Of a DNA stretch of 64,000 bases, positions 7,468 to 16,501 are shown in pieces. Source of the DNA: Pseudomonadota bacterium. Its GTDB lineage: Bacteria > Pseudomonadota > Gammaproteobacteria > Burkholderiales > Burkholderiaceae_C. The position numbers and the translations under genes are program-made. The stretch covers positions 1 to 64,000 of the forward strand of contig JAIUPH010000009.1 in assembly GCA_020161065.1 (NCBI GenBank), given 5' to 3'. The stretch's first letter is position 1. Each line of letters opens with the position of its first letter. The notes beneath the pieces were generated by a model. It was not told the DNA's origin and searched no databases. It saw only the letters and a program-made list of their open reading frames with translations.

Positions 7468-10400
7468 TGGCCGACGTCGACCCCACCCCCGCCGACCCGG
7501 CGACCGCCGTGGTGCCGCCCGTGGTGCCGCCGCCGCTGCCGCCCGGCAAGCCACGCGTGCTGTGGCACCTGCTGCAGCCGGTGCTGCTGGTGGCGCTGCT
7601 TCTGGCCGTGGTGGTGGCCGCCCTCGCCGGCGCCGCCGCCTGGCTGCTGCGCAGCGAGGACGGCAGCCGCTGGCTGCTGGCGCGCGTGCCCGGCGTCGAG
7701 CTGCAAGGCCTGCAAGGCGCGCTGCTGTCGGAGCGCTTCGCTGCCGAGCGGCTGGCCATCCGCTGGGGCGGCGGCCAGCAGTCGATCACCATCGACGGCC
7801 TGCGCGCCGAGGGCGTGCACTGGCGCTGGCACCCGGCGCCCGGCGCCTGGCTGGGGCTGCAGGCCGCCAGCCTGCAGGCGCGCCGCATCGACGTGCAGAC
7901 CGGCCCGCCGAGCCCGCAGCCGCCCAAGCTGCCGCCGACGCTGGACGCGCCGCTGCGCGTGCAGATCGACCGCCTGCAGGTGGCCGAGCTGCAGATCGAC
8001 CAGCTGGCGCCGCTGCGCAAGGTCGACGGCCGCGAGCTGCGCCTGTGGGAGCCCGGCGGCCGCGAGTACGAGCTGCGCGCGCTCAGCCTGGACTGGGAGC
8101 GCGCCCACCTCGAAGGCGCGCTCGCGCTCGGCGCCCACCCGCCGTTCACGCTGCAGGTGCAGGCGCAGGTGCGCGTGGCCACCGACGCCGGCGGCCCGCC
8201 CTGGTCGGCCGAGCTGCGCGCCACCGGGCCGCTGGCGCGCTTCGACTTCAACGGCACGCTGCGCGGCCAGCCGGCACGCGCCGGCGCCGCGCCGCCGGCG
8301 CTGGACGTGGAAGCGCAGATCACGCCGCTCGACCCCTGGCCGCTGGCCCGCCTGCGCTTGCGCACGCAGGCGCTGGACCTCTCGGCGCTGTCGGCCGCGG
8401 CGCCGCGCACCGCCGTCAGCGGCCGCGTCGACATCGACAGCCGTTCGCTCGACGGCCCGTTCGGCGCCGCCATCGAGCTGGACAACGCCAGTCCCGGCCG
8501 CTGGAACGAAGGCCGCGTGCCGGTACGCCGGCTGCAGGCGCGGCTGCGCAGCCCCGACGCCGACCGCCGGCGCCTGCTGATCGAAGACTTCGACCTGCAG
8601 CTGGCCCGCGGCAGCGACAGCGCCGGCCGCTGGCGCGGCAACGGCCAGTGGCTGGGCAACAAGCTGCAGGTGGACAGCCGCATCGACGATCTGCGGCCGC
8701 AACTGCTGGACAGCCGCGCCGCCACGATGCAGCTGTCGGGCCCGCTGAACTTCATCGTCCACGGCCTGCCGGCGCCGAGCGCCGGCGTGTCGGCAGCCTC
8801 GGCGGCCTCGGCCGCTGCCCCCGCCACGTCGACCGCCGCCGCCGCTTTCAACCCCCGCGCGCTAACGCTCGACCTGAAGACCACGCTGGAAGGCCAGATC
8901 ACCGGCAGCCCGCACCCGGTGAAGGTGGCCATCGACGGCAGCGCCGACCTGCAGCGCGTCAACCTGCGCGAGCTGCGCGCCGAGGCCGGCGCCGCCCAGG
9001 CGGTGCTGGCGCTGCAGGCGCAGCGGGTTGCCGGTGGCAGCGGCGCCGGCAGCTGGCAGTTGCGCAGCAACGGCCGGCTGGCCGACTTCGACCCCCTGCC
9101 CTGGTGGCCCGGCGAAGAAGCCTCGGCCTGGCGCGCCGGCAAGCACCGCCTGTCGGGCAACTGGTCGCTCGACGTCACGCTGCCGCCGCTGAAGCCCGGC
9201 GTGACGCCGCTGGCGCTGGCGCAAGGCACCGTGGGCAGCGGCAAGCTGCAGATCGACCGCTCGCTGCTCGCCGGCGTGCCGCTGGCGCTGACGCTCGAAC
9301 TCGGCCATCGCAGCGGCGGCGACACGCCCAGCACCGTGGTCGGCGAGCTCAACCTGGGCGGCAACCGGCTGCAGCTGGAAGGCCGCGGCAACCCGCTGGG
9401 CGACGGCCGCGCCGACCAGGTGCACCTCGACCTGCAGGCCGGCCAGCTGGCCGCGCTGGCGCCGCTGGCGCGGCTGGACCCCGAGCTGGCCGCCTGGGTG
9501 CCGCGCGCCGGCCAGGCCCAGGCCAGCCTGGACATACAGGGCCGCTGGCCCAAGGCGCGCAGCAACGGCAAGGCGCGGCTGCAAGGCCTGCAGCTGGGCA
9601 CGCTGCAGGCGCGCAACGTGCAGGCCGACTGGCGGCTGGACACCGCCGCCGACCAGCCGCTGCTGCTGCAGGCCGAGCTGCAAGGCCTGGTCTCCGGCAA
9701 GCAGCAGGTGGAGCGGTTGCAGGTCGACCTGCGCGGCACCGGCCGCCAGCACCGGCTGGAGCTGACGGCGGCGCTGCCGCAAGGCCCGCCGCCGGGGCTG
9801 GACACCGTGCTCGGCCTGCGCACCGCCGCCGGCACGCTGGCGCAACTGCGCGCCGACGGCGGCTGGACGGCCGACAGCGGCGGCGGCGGCCGCTGGGCCG
9901 GCCGCGTCGAGCAGTTGACGCTGGGCCCCTGGGGCGGCGCCGGCGGCGGCGCCGCGCCCACCGGCCCCGGCACCGCCTGGCTGGACGCCCGCGACCTGCG
10001 CGCCGAAGTGCGCTTCGACGCCGCCGACGGCCTGGCCGAAATCCAGGCCGACGCCGGCGCCTTGCGCCTGGCCGAAGCCACCACGCTGCGCTGGGACGAG
10101 GTGCGCGTGGACCTGCGCGGCGCCCATCCGGCCTTCGCGCTGCGCGCCGAGCTGGAGCCCTTCGAGCTGGCGCCGCTGCTCGCCCGCGCGCAGCCGACGA
10201 TGGGCTGGCAGGGCGACCTGCGCCTGGCCGGCAAGGCCGAGCTGCGCGTCGGCGACAAGGTCGACGCCGACATCGTGTTCGAGCGCCGCGGCGGCGACCT
10301 GCGCGTCACCGAAGACAGCGTCAGCACCTCGCTCGGCCTGAGCGAGCTGCGCGCCGTGGCCAGCGCGCACGACGGGCTGTGGCAGATTGCCGCCGGCTTC

Positions 10401-11822
10401 GCCGGCCAGTCGCTGGGCCAGGCCTCGGCGCGGCTGAACCTGCGGCCGCGGCCCGAGCAGCGCTGGCCGACCGCCGACACGCCGATCGACGGCCTGATCC
10501 AGGGCCACGTGGCCAACCTCGGCGTCTGGAGCACCTGGGTGCCGCCGGGCTGGCGGCTCTCGGGCGCCCTCAGCACCAGCGCGAGCGTGACCGGCCGCGT
10601 CGGCGACCCCGACTACGCCGGCGAGATCAGCGCCAGCAACGTGGCCGTGCGCAACCTGCTGCTCGGCGTCGACCTGCGCCAGGGCGAGGCGCTGATCCGG
10701 CTGAAGGGTGCTAACGCTGAAATCGAACGGTTCACGCTGCACGGCGGCGACGGCACCGTCAACGTCAGCGGCAACGCCCGCCTGGCCGACAAGCCCGACA
10801 CGCGGCTGCAGCTGCGCGCCGACCGCTTTCGCGTGCTGGGCCGCGTCGACCGCCAGCTCATCGTCAGCGGCGCGCTCGACGTGGCGCTGACCGAGAACCT
10901 GATCCGCCTGGACGGCAAGCTGCACGTCGACGAAGGCCTGTTCGACGTGAGCCGCAGCGACGCGCCCTCGCTCGACGACGACGTCATCATCCGCCAGGCC
11001 GGGCCCGCGCCGGCGCAGGCGCAGGCCGCGCCGCCGCCGCGTCCGCGGCGCAGCCAGCAGGTGGCGGTGGAGGTCGACCTCGGCGAGCAGCTGCGGGTGC
11101 GCGGCCGCGGCCTGGACGGCAAACTCAGCGGCAAGCTGCGCCTCGGCAGCGCCAACAACAAGCTCACGCTCAACGGCATCGTCAGCGCCGCCGGCGGCAC
11201 CTACGCCGCCTACGGCCAGAAGCTCGAGATCGAGCGCGGCATGGTCGTCTTCAGCGGCGACATGGAGAACCCCGCGCTCGACGTGCTGGCGCTGCGGCCC
11301 AACCTCGACGTGGAGGTCGGCGTGGCCATCACCGGCAGCGCCAACGCGCCGCGCGTGCGCCTGTACTCCAGCCCGGAGATGAGCGACACCGACAAGCTGA
11401 GCTGGCTGGTGCTGGGCCGCGCCTCCGACGGCCTGGGCCGCGCCGACACCGCGCTGCTGCAGCGCGCCGCGGTCGCCCTGCTGGCCGGCGACGGCGAAGC
11501 GCCGACCGACGCGCTGATCCGCAACCTGGGCCTCGACACCCTGAGCGTGCGCCAGAGCGACACCGACGTGCGCGAGACCGTCATCACCCTGGGCAAGCAG
11601 CTCTCGCGGCGCTGGTACGTCGGCTACGAACGCGGCATCAACGCCACCGCCGGCACCTTCCAGCTCATCTACCGCATCGCCCAGCGCTTCACGCTGCGCG
11701 CGCAGTCGGGCGCCGAGAACTCGCTCGACCTGATCTGGGTCTGGCGCATCGAGGGCGATGGGCCGGCGAAGCCGGCCGAACAGGCGCCCGTGCCAAAATC
11801 GGCCGCTTCCGCCCCGCCGTAG
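7467..11822 (+). CDS. tamB: TamB translocation/assembly module protein
   Basis: A 1451-residue envelope-spanning protein. TamB is anchored in the inner membrane by one N-terminal helix and reaches the outer membrane as a long beta-taco groove, working with TamA and implicated in lipid transport and outer-membrane protein insertion. Here a proline-rich cytoplasmic stretch precedes a transmembrane helix at about residues 33-57 (LLQPVLLVALLLAVVVAALA). The bulk is repetitive beta structure, and the last roughly 350 residues match the conserved DUF490 domain, including LTLNGIVSAAGGTYAAYGQ and LSWLVLGRAS. The start overlaps the tamA stop by one base. The stop codon TAG (11820-11822) lies inside the tRNA-Arg gene, forming its positions 8-10. 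Confidence 0.9.
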   Translation: MADVDPTPADPATAVVPPVVPPPLPPGKPRVLWHLLQPVLLVALLLAVVVAALAGAAAWLLRSEDGSRWLLARVPGVELQGLQGALLSERFAAERLAIRWGGGQQSITIDGLRAEGVHWRWHPAPGAWLGLQAASLQARRIDVQTGPPSPQPPKLPPTLDAPLRVQIDRLQVAELQIDQLAPLRKVDGRELRLWEPGGREYELRALSLDWERAHLEGALALGAHPPFTLQVQAQVRVATDAGGPPWSAELRATGPLARFDFNGTLRGQPARAGAAPPALDVEAQITPLDPWPLARLRLRTQALDLSALSAAAPRTAVSGRVDIDSRSLDGPFGAAIELDNASPGRWNEGRVPVRRLQARLRSPDADRRRLLIEDFDLQLARGSDSAGRWRGNGQWLGNKLQVDSRIDDLRPQLLDSRAATMQLSGPLNFIVHGLPAPSAGVSAASAASAAAPATSTAAAAFNPRALTLDLKTTLEGQITGSPHPVKVAIDGSADLQRVNLRELRAEAGAAQAVLALQAQRVAGGSGAGSWQLRSNGRLADFDPLPWWPGEEASAWRAGKHRLSGNWSLDVTLPPLKPGVTPLALAQGTVGSGKLQIDRSLLAGVPLALTLELGHRSGGDTPSTVVGELNLGGNRLQLEGRGNPLGDGRADQVHLDLQAGQLAALAPLARLDPELAAWVPRAGQAQASLDIQGRWPKARSNGKARLQGLQLGTLQARNVQADWRLDTAADQPLLLQAELQGLVSGKQQVERLQVDLRGTGRQHRLELTAALPQGPPPGLDTVLGLRTAAGTLAQLRADGGWTADSGGGGRWAGRVEQLTLGPWGGAGGGAAPTGPGTAWLDARDLRAEVRFDAADGLAEIQADAGALRLAEATTLRWDEVRVDLRGAHPAFALRAELEPFELAPLLARAQPTMGWQGDLRLAGKAELRVGDKVDADIVFERRGGDLRVTEDSVSTSLGLSELRAVASAHDGLWQIAAGFAGQSLGQASARLNLRPRPEQRWPTADTPIDGLIQGHVANLGVWSTWVPPGWRLSGALSTSASVTGRVGDPDYAGEISASNVAVRNLLLGVDLRQGEALIRLKGANAEIERFTLHGGDGTVNVSGNARLADKPDTRLQLRADRFRVLGRVDRQLIVSGALDVALTENLIRLDGKLHVDEGLFDVSRSDAPSLDDDVIIRQAGPAPAQAQAAPPPRPRRSQQVAVEVDLGEQLRVRGRGLDGKLSGKLRLGSANNKLTLNGIVSAAGGTYAAYGQKLEIERGMVVFSGDMENPALDVLALRPNLDVEVGVAITGSANAPRVRLYSSPEMSDTDKLSWLVLGRASDGLGRADTALLQRAAVALLAGDGEAPTDALIRNLGLDTLSVRQSDTDVRETVITLGKQLSRRWYVGYERGINATAGTFQLIYRIAQRFTLRAQSGAENSLDLIWVWRIEGDGPAKPAEQAPVPKSAASAPP

Positions 11823-11887
11823 TTCAACGGATAGAACGGGCGCCTCCTAAGCGCCAGATACAGGTTCGATTCCTGTCGGAGGGACCA
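11813..11887 (+). tRNA. tRNA-Arg (anticodon CCT)
   Basis: A 75-base cloverleaf. The D arm is GTTC/GAAC, the anticodon stem is GGCGC/GCGCC around the loop CTCCTAA (anticodon CCT, reading AGG), and the T arm is ACAGG-TTCGATT-CCTGT. Discriminator A and an encoded CCA close the 3' end. The acceptor arms CCCGCCG and CGGAGGG pair at six of seven positions, leaving one G-A mismatch at the fourth pair. The first ten bases are shared with the end of tamB. The CCA is followed at once by non-tRNA sequence with no integrase nearby. Confidence 0.88.
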
Positions 11888-11923
11888 GATCGCCGCTGGC
11901 CTTCTTGCGCGCCAGGCGGACGC

Positions 11924-12463
11924 TCAGCGAGCGCTGATGGCCGCCGCGGCCTGGCGCACAAAGCCCGCGGCTTCGGCCGGCGTTCGCAGTTCGTGCCATT
12001 GCAGATGCTCGAAAGCGCCGCTCGCGCGCAGCGCGCGGTATTTGCTGCGGTTCTTTCCATAGGTCGAGATCGACCACCAGATGATCGAGTCTTTCGAAAG
12101 GAACGCCCGCCCGATCGACTCGCGATTGCCGTGCCACAGCGTCTGCCGAAACAGCGCGCGGCGCGCGGTCCGGCGAACGATGCGCGAGAAGACGATGCGG
12201 CGGCTGAAATTCAGCCAGACGACGTGCGAGGCGCGCGGCCAGACGATGTCGCGCACCGCGCTGTAGTTGCCGTCGACCACCCAGGCCGGCCCTGCCGTCG
12301 CCTGCGCCACCGCCTGCGAAAACTCGCTGCGCGGGCGCTCGGTCCAGCCGGGCGCCCAGTGCAGCCGGTCGAGTTCGACGTAGCGGCCGCCCGTCGCAGC
12401 GGCCAGCAACCGCGCGAAGGTCGACTTGCCGGCGCCGCTGGTGCCGATGACGACGTAGCGCAT
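11924..12463 (-). CDS. P-loop kinase-like AAA protein (FlaR/adenylate kinase-like)
   Basis: A 179-residue small P-loop NTPase. The Walker A motif GTSGAGKST occupies residues 7-15, directly after the first strand. VELDRLHWAPGW and WVVDGNYS are typical of proteins annotated as topology modulation protein or adenylate-kinase-like, and a basic lid (RRIVFSRIVRRTARR) follows. The family probably phosphorylates a small substrate; the older DNA-topology assignment is not supported by chemistry. The gene is read toward the tRNA-Arg from the opposite strand. A longer overlapping frame on the same strand was discarded because it lacks the intact P-loop. Confidence 0.8.
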   Translation of the reverse strand: MRYVVIGTSGAGKSTFARLLAAATGGRYVELDRLHWAPGWTERPRSEFSQAVAQATAGPAWVVDGNYSAVRDIVWPRASHVVWLNFSRRIVFSRIVRRTARRALFRQTLWHGNRESIGRAFLSKDSIIWWSISTYGKNRSKYRALRASGAFEHLQWHELRTPAEAAGFVRQAAAAISAR

Positions 12464-12539
12464 GCCGCGCAGTGTAGACGCCCTTGCTAACCGCCGATTT
12501 CAACGGCATCGCGCCAACGCGAGGCGGCACCGGCGCGGG

Positions 12540-13730
12540 TCACACGATCGCGCCCTCGCGCAGCCGCTCGACCGCCGCGGCGTCGAGGTGCAGGCGCTGC
12601 GCCAGGATGGCCTCGGTGTCCTGCCCCAGCGGCGCGCTGGGTTCGTACGGCACGCGCTCTTCGTGCTGGAAGCGCACGGGGCTCGACGGCACGACGATGC
12701 GGCCGTATTCGGGGTGGTCGATCCATTGCAGCGAGCCGCGGGCGTGCAGGTGCGGGTCGTCGATGACCTCGGTCACCGTGCGCACCGGCGCGCAGGGCAC
12801 GCGGTGGCGGATCAGCAGCTCGAACAGCTCGGCCTTGCCGTATTGCGCCGTAATCGCGCCGATCGCCGCATCGACATCGTCCATGCGCTCGCAGCGCCCC
12901 TTGACGGTGGCCAGTTGCGGGTCTTCGGCCAGCGCCTTGGCGCCCAGCGCCTCCACCAGCCAGGCCCAGTGCTGGTCGTTGTTGGTGATGATCGCCAGGT
13001 AGCCGTCGGCCGTGGGGTAGACGTTGTACGGGCACAGCGACATGCCGGTGTGGCGGTTGCCGGTGCGCATCGGCGCCTGGCCGTTCGATCCGTAGTACAG
13101 GCCCAGGCTCGACGCCAGCGTCGGGTACACGGCCTCCATCATCGAGACCTCCACCGTCTGCGGCTGGCCGCTGCGCTCGCGCGCGAACAGCGCCGCGCCG
13201 ATGGCGCCGAACAGGTGCACGCCGGCCAGCAGGTCGGCCATCGCCGGGCCGGCCTTGACCGGCGGCCGGTCGGGGTAGCCGGTGGTGTCGATGACGCCGG
13301 TCATCGCCTGCACGGTGAGGTCCATCGCCGGGTAGTCGCGGTAGGGGCCTGACTTGCCGTAGCCCGAGCTGGACGCATAGACAAGCCGCGGGTTGGCCGC
13401 GCGCAGCACGGCTTCCGACAAGCCCAGTCGCTCCATCACGCCGGGCGCGAAGTTCTCGACCAGCACGTCGGCCTGCGCCACCAGCTGCAGCAGCAGGTCG
13501 CGGCCGGCCGGCGCCTTGAGGTTGAGCGTCATCGTGCGCTTGTTGGCGTTGAGCATCGCGAACGGCATCGCCGCGCCGCTGGCGCCCTGGCGCTTGCGCA
13601 GGTGCTCGCCGCCGGGCGGCTCGATCTTGATCACCTCGGCGCCGGCCTGCGCCATCAGGAAGGTCGCATAGGGCCCGTTGTAGATCTGCGTGAGATCGAG
13701 GACGGTGACGCCGGTGAACGCGTGGGACAT
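12540..13730 (-). CDS. CaiB/BaiF family III CoA-transferase
   Basis: A 396-residue family III CoA-transferase, which moves CoA between carboxylic acids through an enzyme-aspartyl anhydride. The N-terminal GVTVLDLTQIYNGPYATFLMA and VIKIEPPGGEHLR match the family, and the likely catalytic aspartate is Asp137 in YPAMDLTVQAM. It ends near residue 396, the family's usual length. It is divergent from the first Bug receptor across a 98-base promoter region, so uptake and CoA activation of the same acid is a reasonable inference. Donor and acceptor (succinyl-CoA, formyl-CoA or others) cannot be read from the sequence. A second family III gene lies at 18637-19896. Confidence 0.88.
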   Translation of the reverse strand: MSHAFTGVTVLDLTQIYNGPYATFLMAQAGAEVIKIEPPGGEHLRKRQGASGAAMPFAMLNANKRTMTLNLKAPAGRDLLLQLVAQADVLVENFAPGVMERLGLSEAVLRAANPRLVYASSSGYGKSGPYRDYPAMDLTVQAMTGVIDTTGYPDRPPVKAGPAMADLLAGVHLFGAIGAALFARERSGQPQTVEVSMMEAVYPTLASSLGLYYGSNGQAPMRTGNRHTGMSLCPYNVYPTADGYLAIITNNDQHWAWLVEALGAKALAEDPQLATVKGRCERMDDVDAAIGAITAQYGKAELFELLIRHRVPCAPVRTVTEVIDDPHLHARGSLQWIDHPEYGRIVVPSSPVRFQHEERVPYEPSAPLGQDTEAILAQRLHLDAAAVERLREGAIV

Positions 13731-13759
13731 GGACTTCGGGCTCGTGTCGGGAACTTGAC

Positions 13760-13788
13760 TTGCACTGTAGCAGTCGGTTTCGTAGAAT
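13760..13788 (+). promoter_or_regulatory. Predicted sigma70 promoter of the first Bug gene
   Basis: A -35 box TTGCAC (13760-13765) and a -10 box TAGAAT (13783-13788) are separated by 17 bases, 40 bases before the Bug start codon. It is the best match in this divergent intergenic region. Confidence 0.55.
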
Positions 13789-13797
13789 GCAACGCAC

Positions 13798-13812
13798 TTC
13801 GTCTAGTGGAAC
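13798..13812 (+). promoter_or_regulatory. TTCG-N6-GGAAC element, possible operator
   Basis: TTCGTCTAGTGGAAC lies just downstream of the predicted -10 box. The same 15 bases, with one difference, occur at 34820-34834 before another Bug gene, and the same half-sites and spacing occur at the IclR promoter (42727-42741). A shared regulator is inferred. Confidence 0.45.
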
Positions 13813-13828
13813 CAAGAGAGCTAACGCC

Positions 13829-14818
13829 ATGAACCTTCGCACGGTCCGTCGCTCCCTGATCGCCGCGTTCGCCGCGGCCGCCGCCGCGGCCCTGCCGTCG
13901 TTGCCGGCGCAGGCCCAATCAGGCTTCCCGAACAAGCCGCTGAAGATCGTCGTGCCCTATGCGCCCGGCGGCTTCACCGACATCGTCGCCCGCCTGGTCG
14001 CCGAGCGCCTGGCCGACACGCTGAAGCAGCCGGTGCTGGTGGAGAACAAGCCCGGCGCCTCCACCATCCTCGGCGCCGAGGCGGTGGCGCGCGCCGCGCC
14101 CGATGGCTACACGCTGCTGATGGCCACCACCACCACGCTGTCGACCAACCCGCTGATGTTCCGCAAGCTGCCGTACAAGGTGGCCGACTTCGCGCCGGTG
14201 GCCCTTACCGGGCTGACGCCTTTCGTGCTGGTGGCGCACCCCTCGGTGCCGGTCAGCGACGCGGCCGGCCTGGTCGCCTACGCGCGCGCCAACCCGGGCA
14301 AGCTGAACTACGCGATGCTGGGGCCGGGCTCGTCGACGCACCTCGTCGACGAGATGCTGCGCTCGCAGGCCAAGGTGGACATCCGCGACGTGCCGTACAA
14401 GGGCTCGGGCCCGGCCAATGCCGACCTGCTGGCCGGCCACGTGCAGCTGAACTTCGACGCCGTCTCGACGGCGGCGCCGCGCATCCGCAGCGGCCAGCTC
14501 AAGGGCCTGGGCATCACGGCCGAGGCGCGCTCGCCGCTGCTGCCCCAGGTGCCGACCTTCAAGGAATCGGGCCTGCCGCAGATGGTTGCCTACTCGTGGT
14601 ACGGCCTGCTGGCGCCGGCGGCCACGCCGCCGCAGGTGGTCGAGCGGCTGCACCAGGCGGTGCGCGAGGTGCTCGCGCTGCCCGAGGTGCAGGCGCAGCT
14701 GGCAGCCAACGGCGCCACGCCGCCGCTGCTCAGCGCCCGCCAGTTCGGCGAGCTGATCGACGAGCACGCGCGCATCTGGGAGCGCATCGTCAAGCCGCTC
14801 AACATCCAGCTCGACTGA
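13829..14818 (+). CDS. Bug family (TctC-like) periplasmic solute receptor 1
   Basis: A 329-residue periplasmic binding protein of the tripartite tricarboxylate receptor (Bug) family, which typically captures carboxylates. The signal peptide covers residues 1 to about 27 (basic start, Ala-rich core, cleavage near LPAQAQS). The mature part carries the family signature VVPYAPGGFTDIVAR, VENKPGASTILGAEAVA and the DVPYKGSGPA loop that contacts ligand carboxylates. The ATG at 13829 was chosen because it begins the signal peptide; upstream in-frame codons lie in the promoter. No TctA/TctB membrane genes are in the window. It is a close paralogue of the receptor at 16502-17512, and two SDR genes lie between them. 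Confidence 0.9.
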   Translation: MNLRTVRRSLIAAFAAAAAAALPSLPAQAQSGFPNKPLKIVVPYAPGGFTDIVARLVAERLADTLKQPVLVENKPGASTILGAEAVARAAPDGYTLLMATTTTLSTNPLMFRKLPYKVADFAPVALTGLTPFVLVAHPSVPVSDAAGLVAYARANPGKLNYAMLGPGSSTHLVDEMLRSQAKVDIRDVPYKGSGPANADLLAGHVQLNFDAVSTAAPRIRSGQLKGLGITAEARSPLLPQVPTFKESGLPQMVAYSWYGLLAPAATPPQVVERLHQAVREVLALPEVQAQLAANGATPPLLSARQFGELIDEHARIWERIVKPLNIQLD

Positions 14819-14833
14819 CGGGGCCGACGGCCC

Positions 14834-15628
14834 ATGACGGCAAGCGAACTGCAGGGCCGCGTCGCGCTGGTCACCGGCTCGACCGACGGCATCGGCCTGG
14901 CGATCGCGCGCGCCCTGGCCGGCCGCGGCTGCGCCGTGATGCTCAACGGCTTCGGCGAAGCCGACGCCATCGCCGCGCTGTGCGCGGACATCGCGGCCGC
15001 GCACGGCGTCAAGGTGGCGCATGCGGCGGCCGACCTGCGGCTGGAAGCCGATGCGGCGGAACTCGTTCCACGAACGCTCGGCCGCTTCGGCCGGCTGGAC
15101 ATCGTCGTCAACAACGCCGGCACGCAGCACAAGGGCCCCGTCGAGCAGCACCCGCCGGCGCGCTGGCGCGAGGTGATGGCGCTCAACCTCGACGCCGCCT
15201 TCCACACCATCCGCGGCGCGCTGCCCGGCATGCGCGAGCGCGACTGGGGGCGCATCGTCAACATCGCCTCGGTCTACGGCCTGGCGGGCGGCGTCGACCG
15301 CAGCAGCTACGTCGCCTCCAAGCACGGCCTGGTCGGGCTGACCAAGGCGGTGGCGCTGGAGACCGCCAGCACCGGCATCACCTGCAACGCGGTGTGCCCC
15401 GGCGACGTGGCGACGCGCATCTTCCACCGCAACGCCAAGCTGCTGGCCGAACGCGAGCAGATCAGCCGCGCCGAGGCCGGCCAGCGCATCGCCGCCGGCA
15501 ACATGCCATCGGGCCGCGTCGTCGCGCCCGAGCAGGTGGCGGCGCTGGCCGTCTTCCTGTGCACGACGGCCGCCGACGAGATCCGCGGCGCCGCGCTGCC
15601 CGTCGATGGCGCGTGGCTGGCGCGTTAG
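14834..15628 (+). CDS. SDR oxidoreductase, probable 3-hydroxybutyrate dehydrogenase
   Basis: A 264-residue classical short-chain dehydrogenase. It has the nucleotide-binding TGSTDGIG motif, NNAG, a catalytic serine in NIASVYG and the YVASK motif (Tyr and Lys). The LNGFGEAD segment after the second strand and SSYVASKHGLVGLTKAVALE resemble 3-hydroxybutyrate dehydrogenases, which oxidise (R)-3-hydroxybutyrate to acetoacetate with NAD+. That role would fit the PHA synthase and ketoacid CoA-transferase elsewhere in the window. The substrate call is tentative, since many SDRs share these motifs. It follows the first Bug gene by 15 bases. A 9-bp tandem repeat starts within its stop region. Confidence 0.75.
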   Translation: MTASELQGRVALVTGSTDGIGLAIARALAGRGCAVMLNGFGEADAIAALCADIAAAHGVKVAHAAADLRLEADAAELVPRTLGRFGRLDIVVNNAGTQHKGPVEQHPPARWREVMALNLDAAFHTIRGALPGMRERDWGRIVNIASVYGLAGGVDRSSYVASKHGLVGLTKAVALETASTGITCNAVCPGDVATRIFHRNAKLLAEREQISRAEAGQRIAAGNMPSGRVVAPEQVAALAVFLCTTAADEIRGAALPVDGAWLAR

Positions 15629-15657
15629 GCGCGTTGGGTACGTTAGGCACGTTAGAC
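15622..15657. repeat. Four copies of a 9-bp tandem repeat
   Basis: Consecutive units GCGTTAGGC, GCGTTGGGT, ACGTTAGGC and ACGTTAGAC run across the stop codon (15626-15628) of the first SDR into the spacer before the second SDR. Confidence 0.8.
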
Positions 15658-15702
15658 CCGCATCCAAAACCAGGCCGCCCCGGCCGCTGAAGAAGGACCG
15701 CC

Positions 15703-16464
15703 ATGGAAGCCGCGTTGTTGCTGAAGGACAAGCTGGCCCTCGTCACCGGCGCGGCGCGCGGCATCGGCCGCGCCATCGCCGTCGCCTACGGCCAGGCCGG
15801 CGCGCGCGTGGTCGTCACCGACCTCGGCGCCGACGCCTGTGCCGAGACGCAGGCCGCGGTGGCCGCCACCGGGGCGCCGGTGTGGCGCTTCGCGCTCGAC
15901 GTCACCGATGCCGAGGCCTGCCGCCGGCTGGCCGCCGAGGTGCAGGCGGCGGCCGGCGACCTCCAGGTGCTGGTCAACAACGCCGGGCTGATGATCCGCG
16001 ACGCCATCGACAGCCCCGGCGTGCACGACAGCGTGCGCCGGCTGATGGAGGTGAACTACTTCGGCACCTTCAACGCGATGCACGCCTTCCTGCCGGCGCT
16101 GCGCCGCAGCCGCGGCTGCGTGGTCAACATCGCCTCGGGCGCAGCGCTGACCGGCCTGCCGGGCTGCGTGGGCTACTCACCGTCGAAAGGCGCGGTGAAG
16201 ATGCTGACGCAGGCGATGGCGGCCGACCTCGCCCGCGACGGCATCCGCGTCAACGCGGTGGCGCCCGGCGTCATCGAAACGGCGATGACCGAGTCGACCC
16301 GCAACGACCCCGACCGGCTGGGCCGCTTCATGGCCCGCATCCCGGCCGGCCGCCTGGGCCGGCCGGAAGAGATCGCCGGCCCCGCCGTCTTTTTGGCGTC
16401 CGATCTTGCCAGTTATGTCAACGGCATCACGCTGCCGGTCGACGGCGGCAAGCAGGCGGTGTAG
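15703..16464 (+). CDS. SDR family oxidoreductase
   Basis: A 253-residue classical short-chain dehydrogenase/reductase. It has TGAARGIGRAIA for the cofactor, NNAGLMIRD, a serine in NIASGAAL, YSPSK (Tyr and Lys) and the C-terminal SYVNGITLPVDGGKQ typical of tetrameric SDRs. An Asp after the second strand (VVTDLG) suggests NAD+ preference. It is read in the same direction as its neighbours and sits between two Bug receptor genes, so it may oxidise a hydroxy-acid or alcohol taken up by those receptors. The substrate is unknown. The ATG at 15703 follows a purine-rich GAAGGA about eight bases upstream. Confidence 0.85.
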   Translation: MEAALLLKDKLALVTGAARGIGRAIAVAYGQAGARVVVTDLGADACAETQAAVAATGAPVWRFALDVTDAEACRRLAAEVQAAAGDLQVLVNNAGLMIRDAIDSPGVHDSVRRLMEVNYFGTFNAMHAFLPALRRSRGCVVNIASGAALTGLPGCVGYSPSKGAVKMLTQAMAADLARDGIRVNAVAPGVIETAMTESTRNDPDRLGRFMARIPAGRLGRPEEIAGPAVFLASDLASYVNGITLPVDGGKQAV

Positions 16465-16501
16465 GCCCGCGTTCCCCATGATCCAGCCAACGGAAGCTCC
16501 C

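Noticed and set aside
5347-7554. Long minus-strand frame opposite tamA
   Set aside because: It is rich in Ala, Val, His and Gln with no recognisable domain and spans three real plus-strand genes.
7445-10576. Open frame of more than 1000 codons opposite tamB
   Set aside because: It is Ser/Arg/Pro-rich low-complexity sequence typical of a shadow frame; tamB on the plus strand is clear.
11813-12540. Integration of a mobile element at the tRNA-Arg 3' end
   Set aside because: No integrase, no direct repeat of the tRNA end in the window and no drop in G+C; the next gene is an ordinary P-loop protein.
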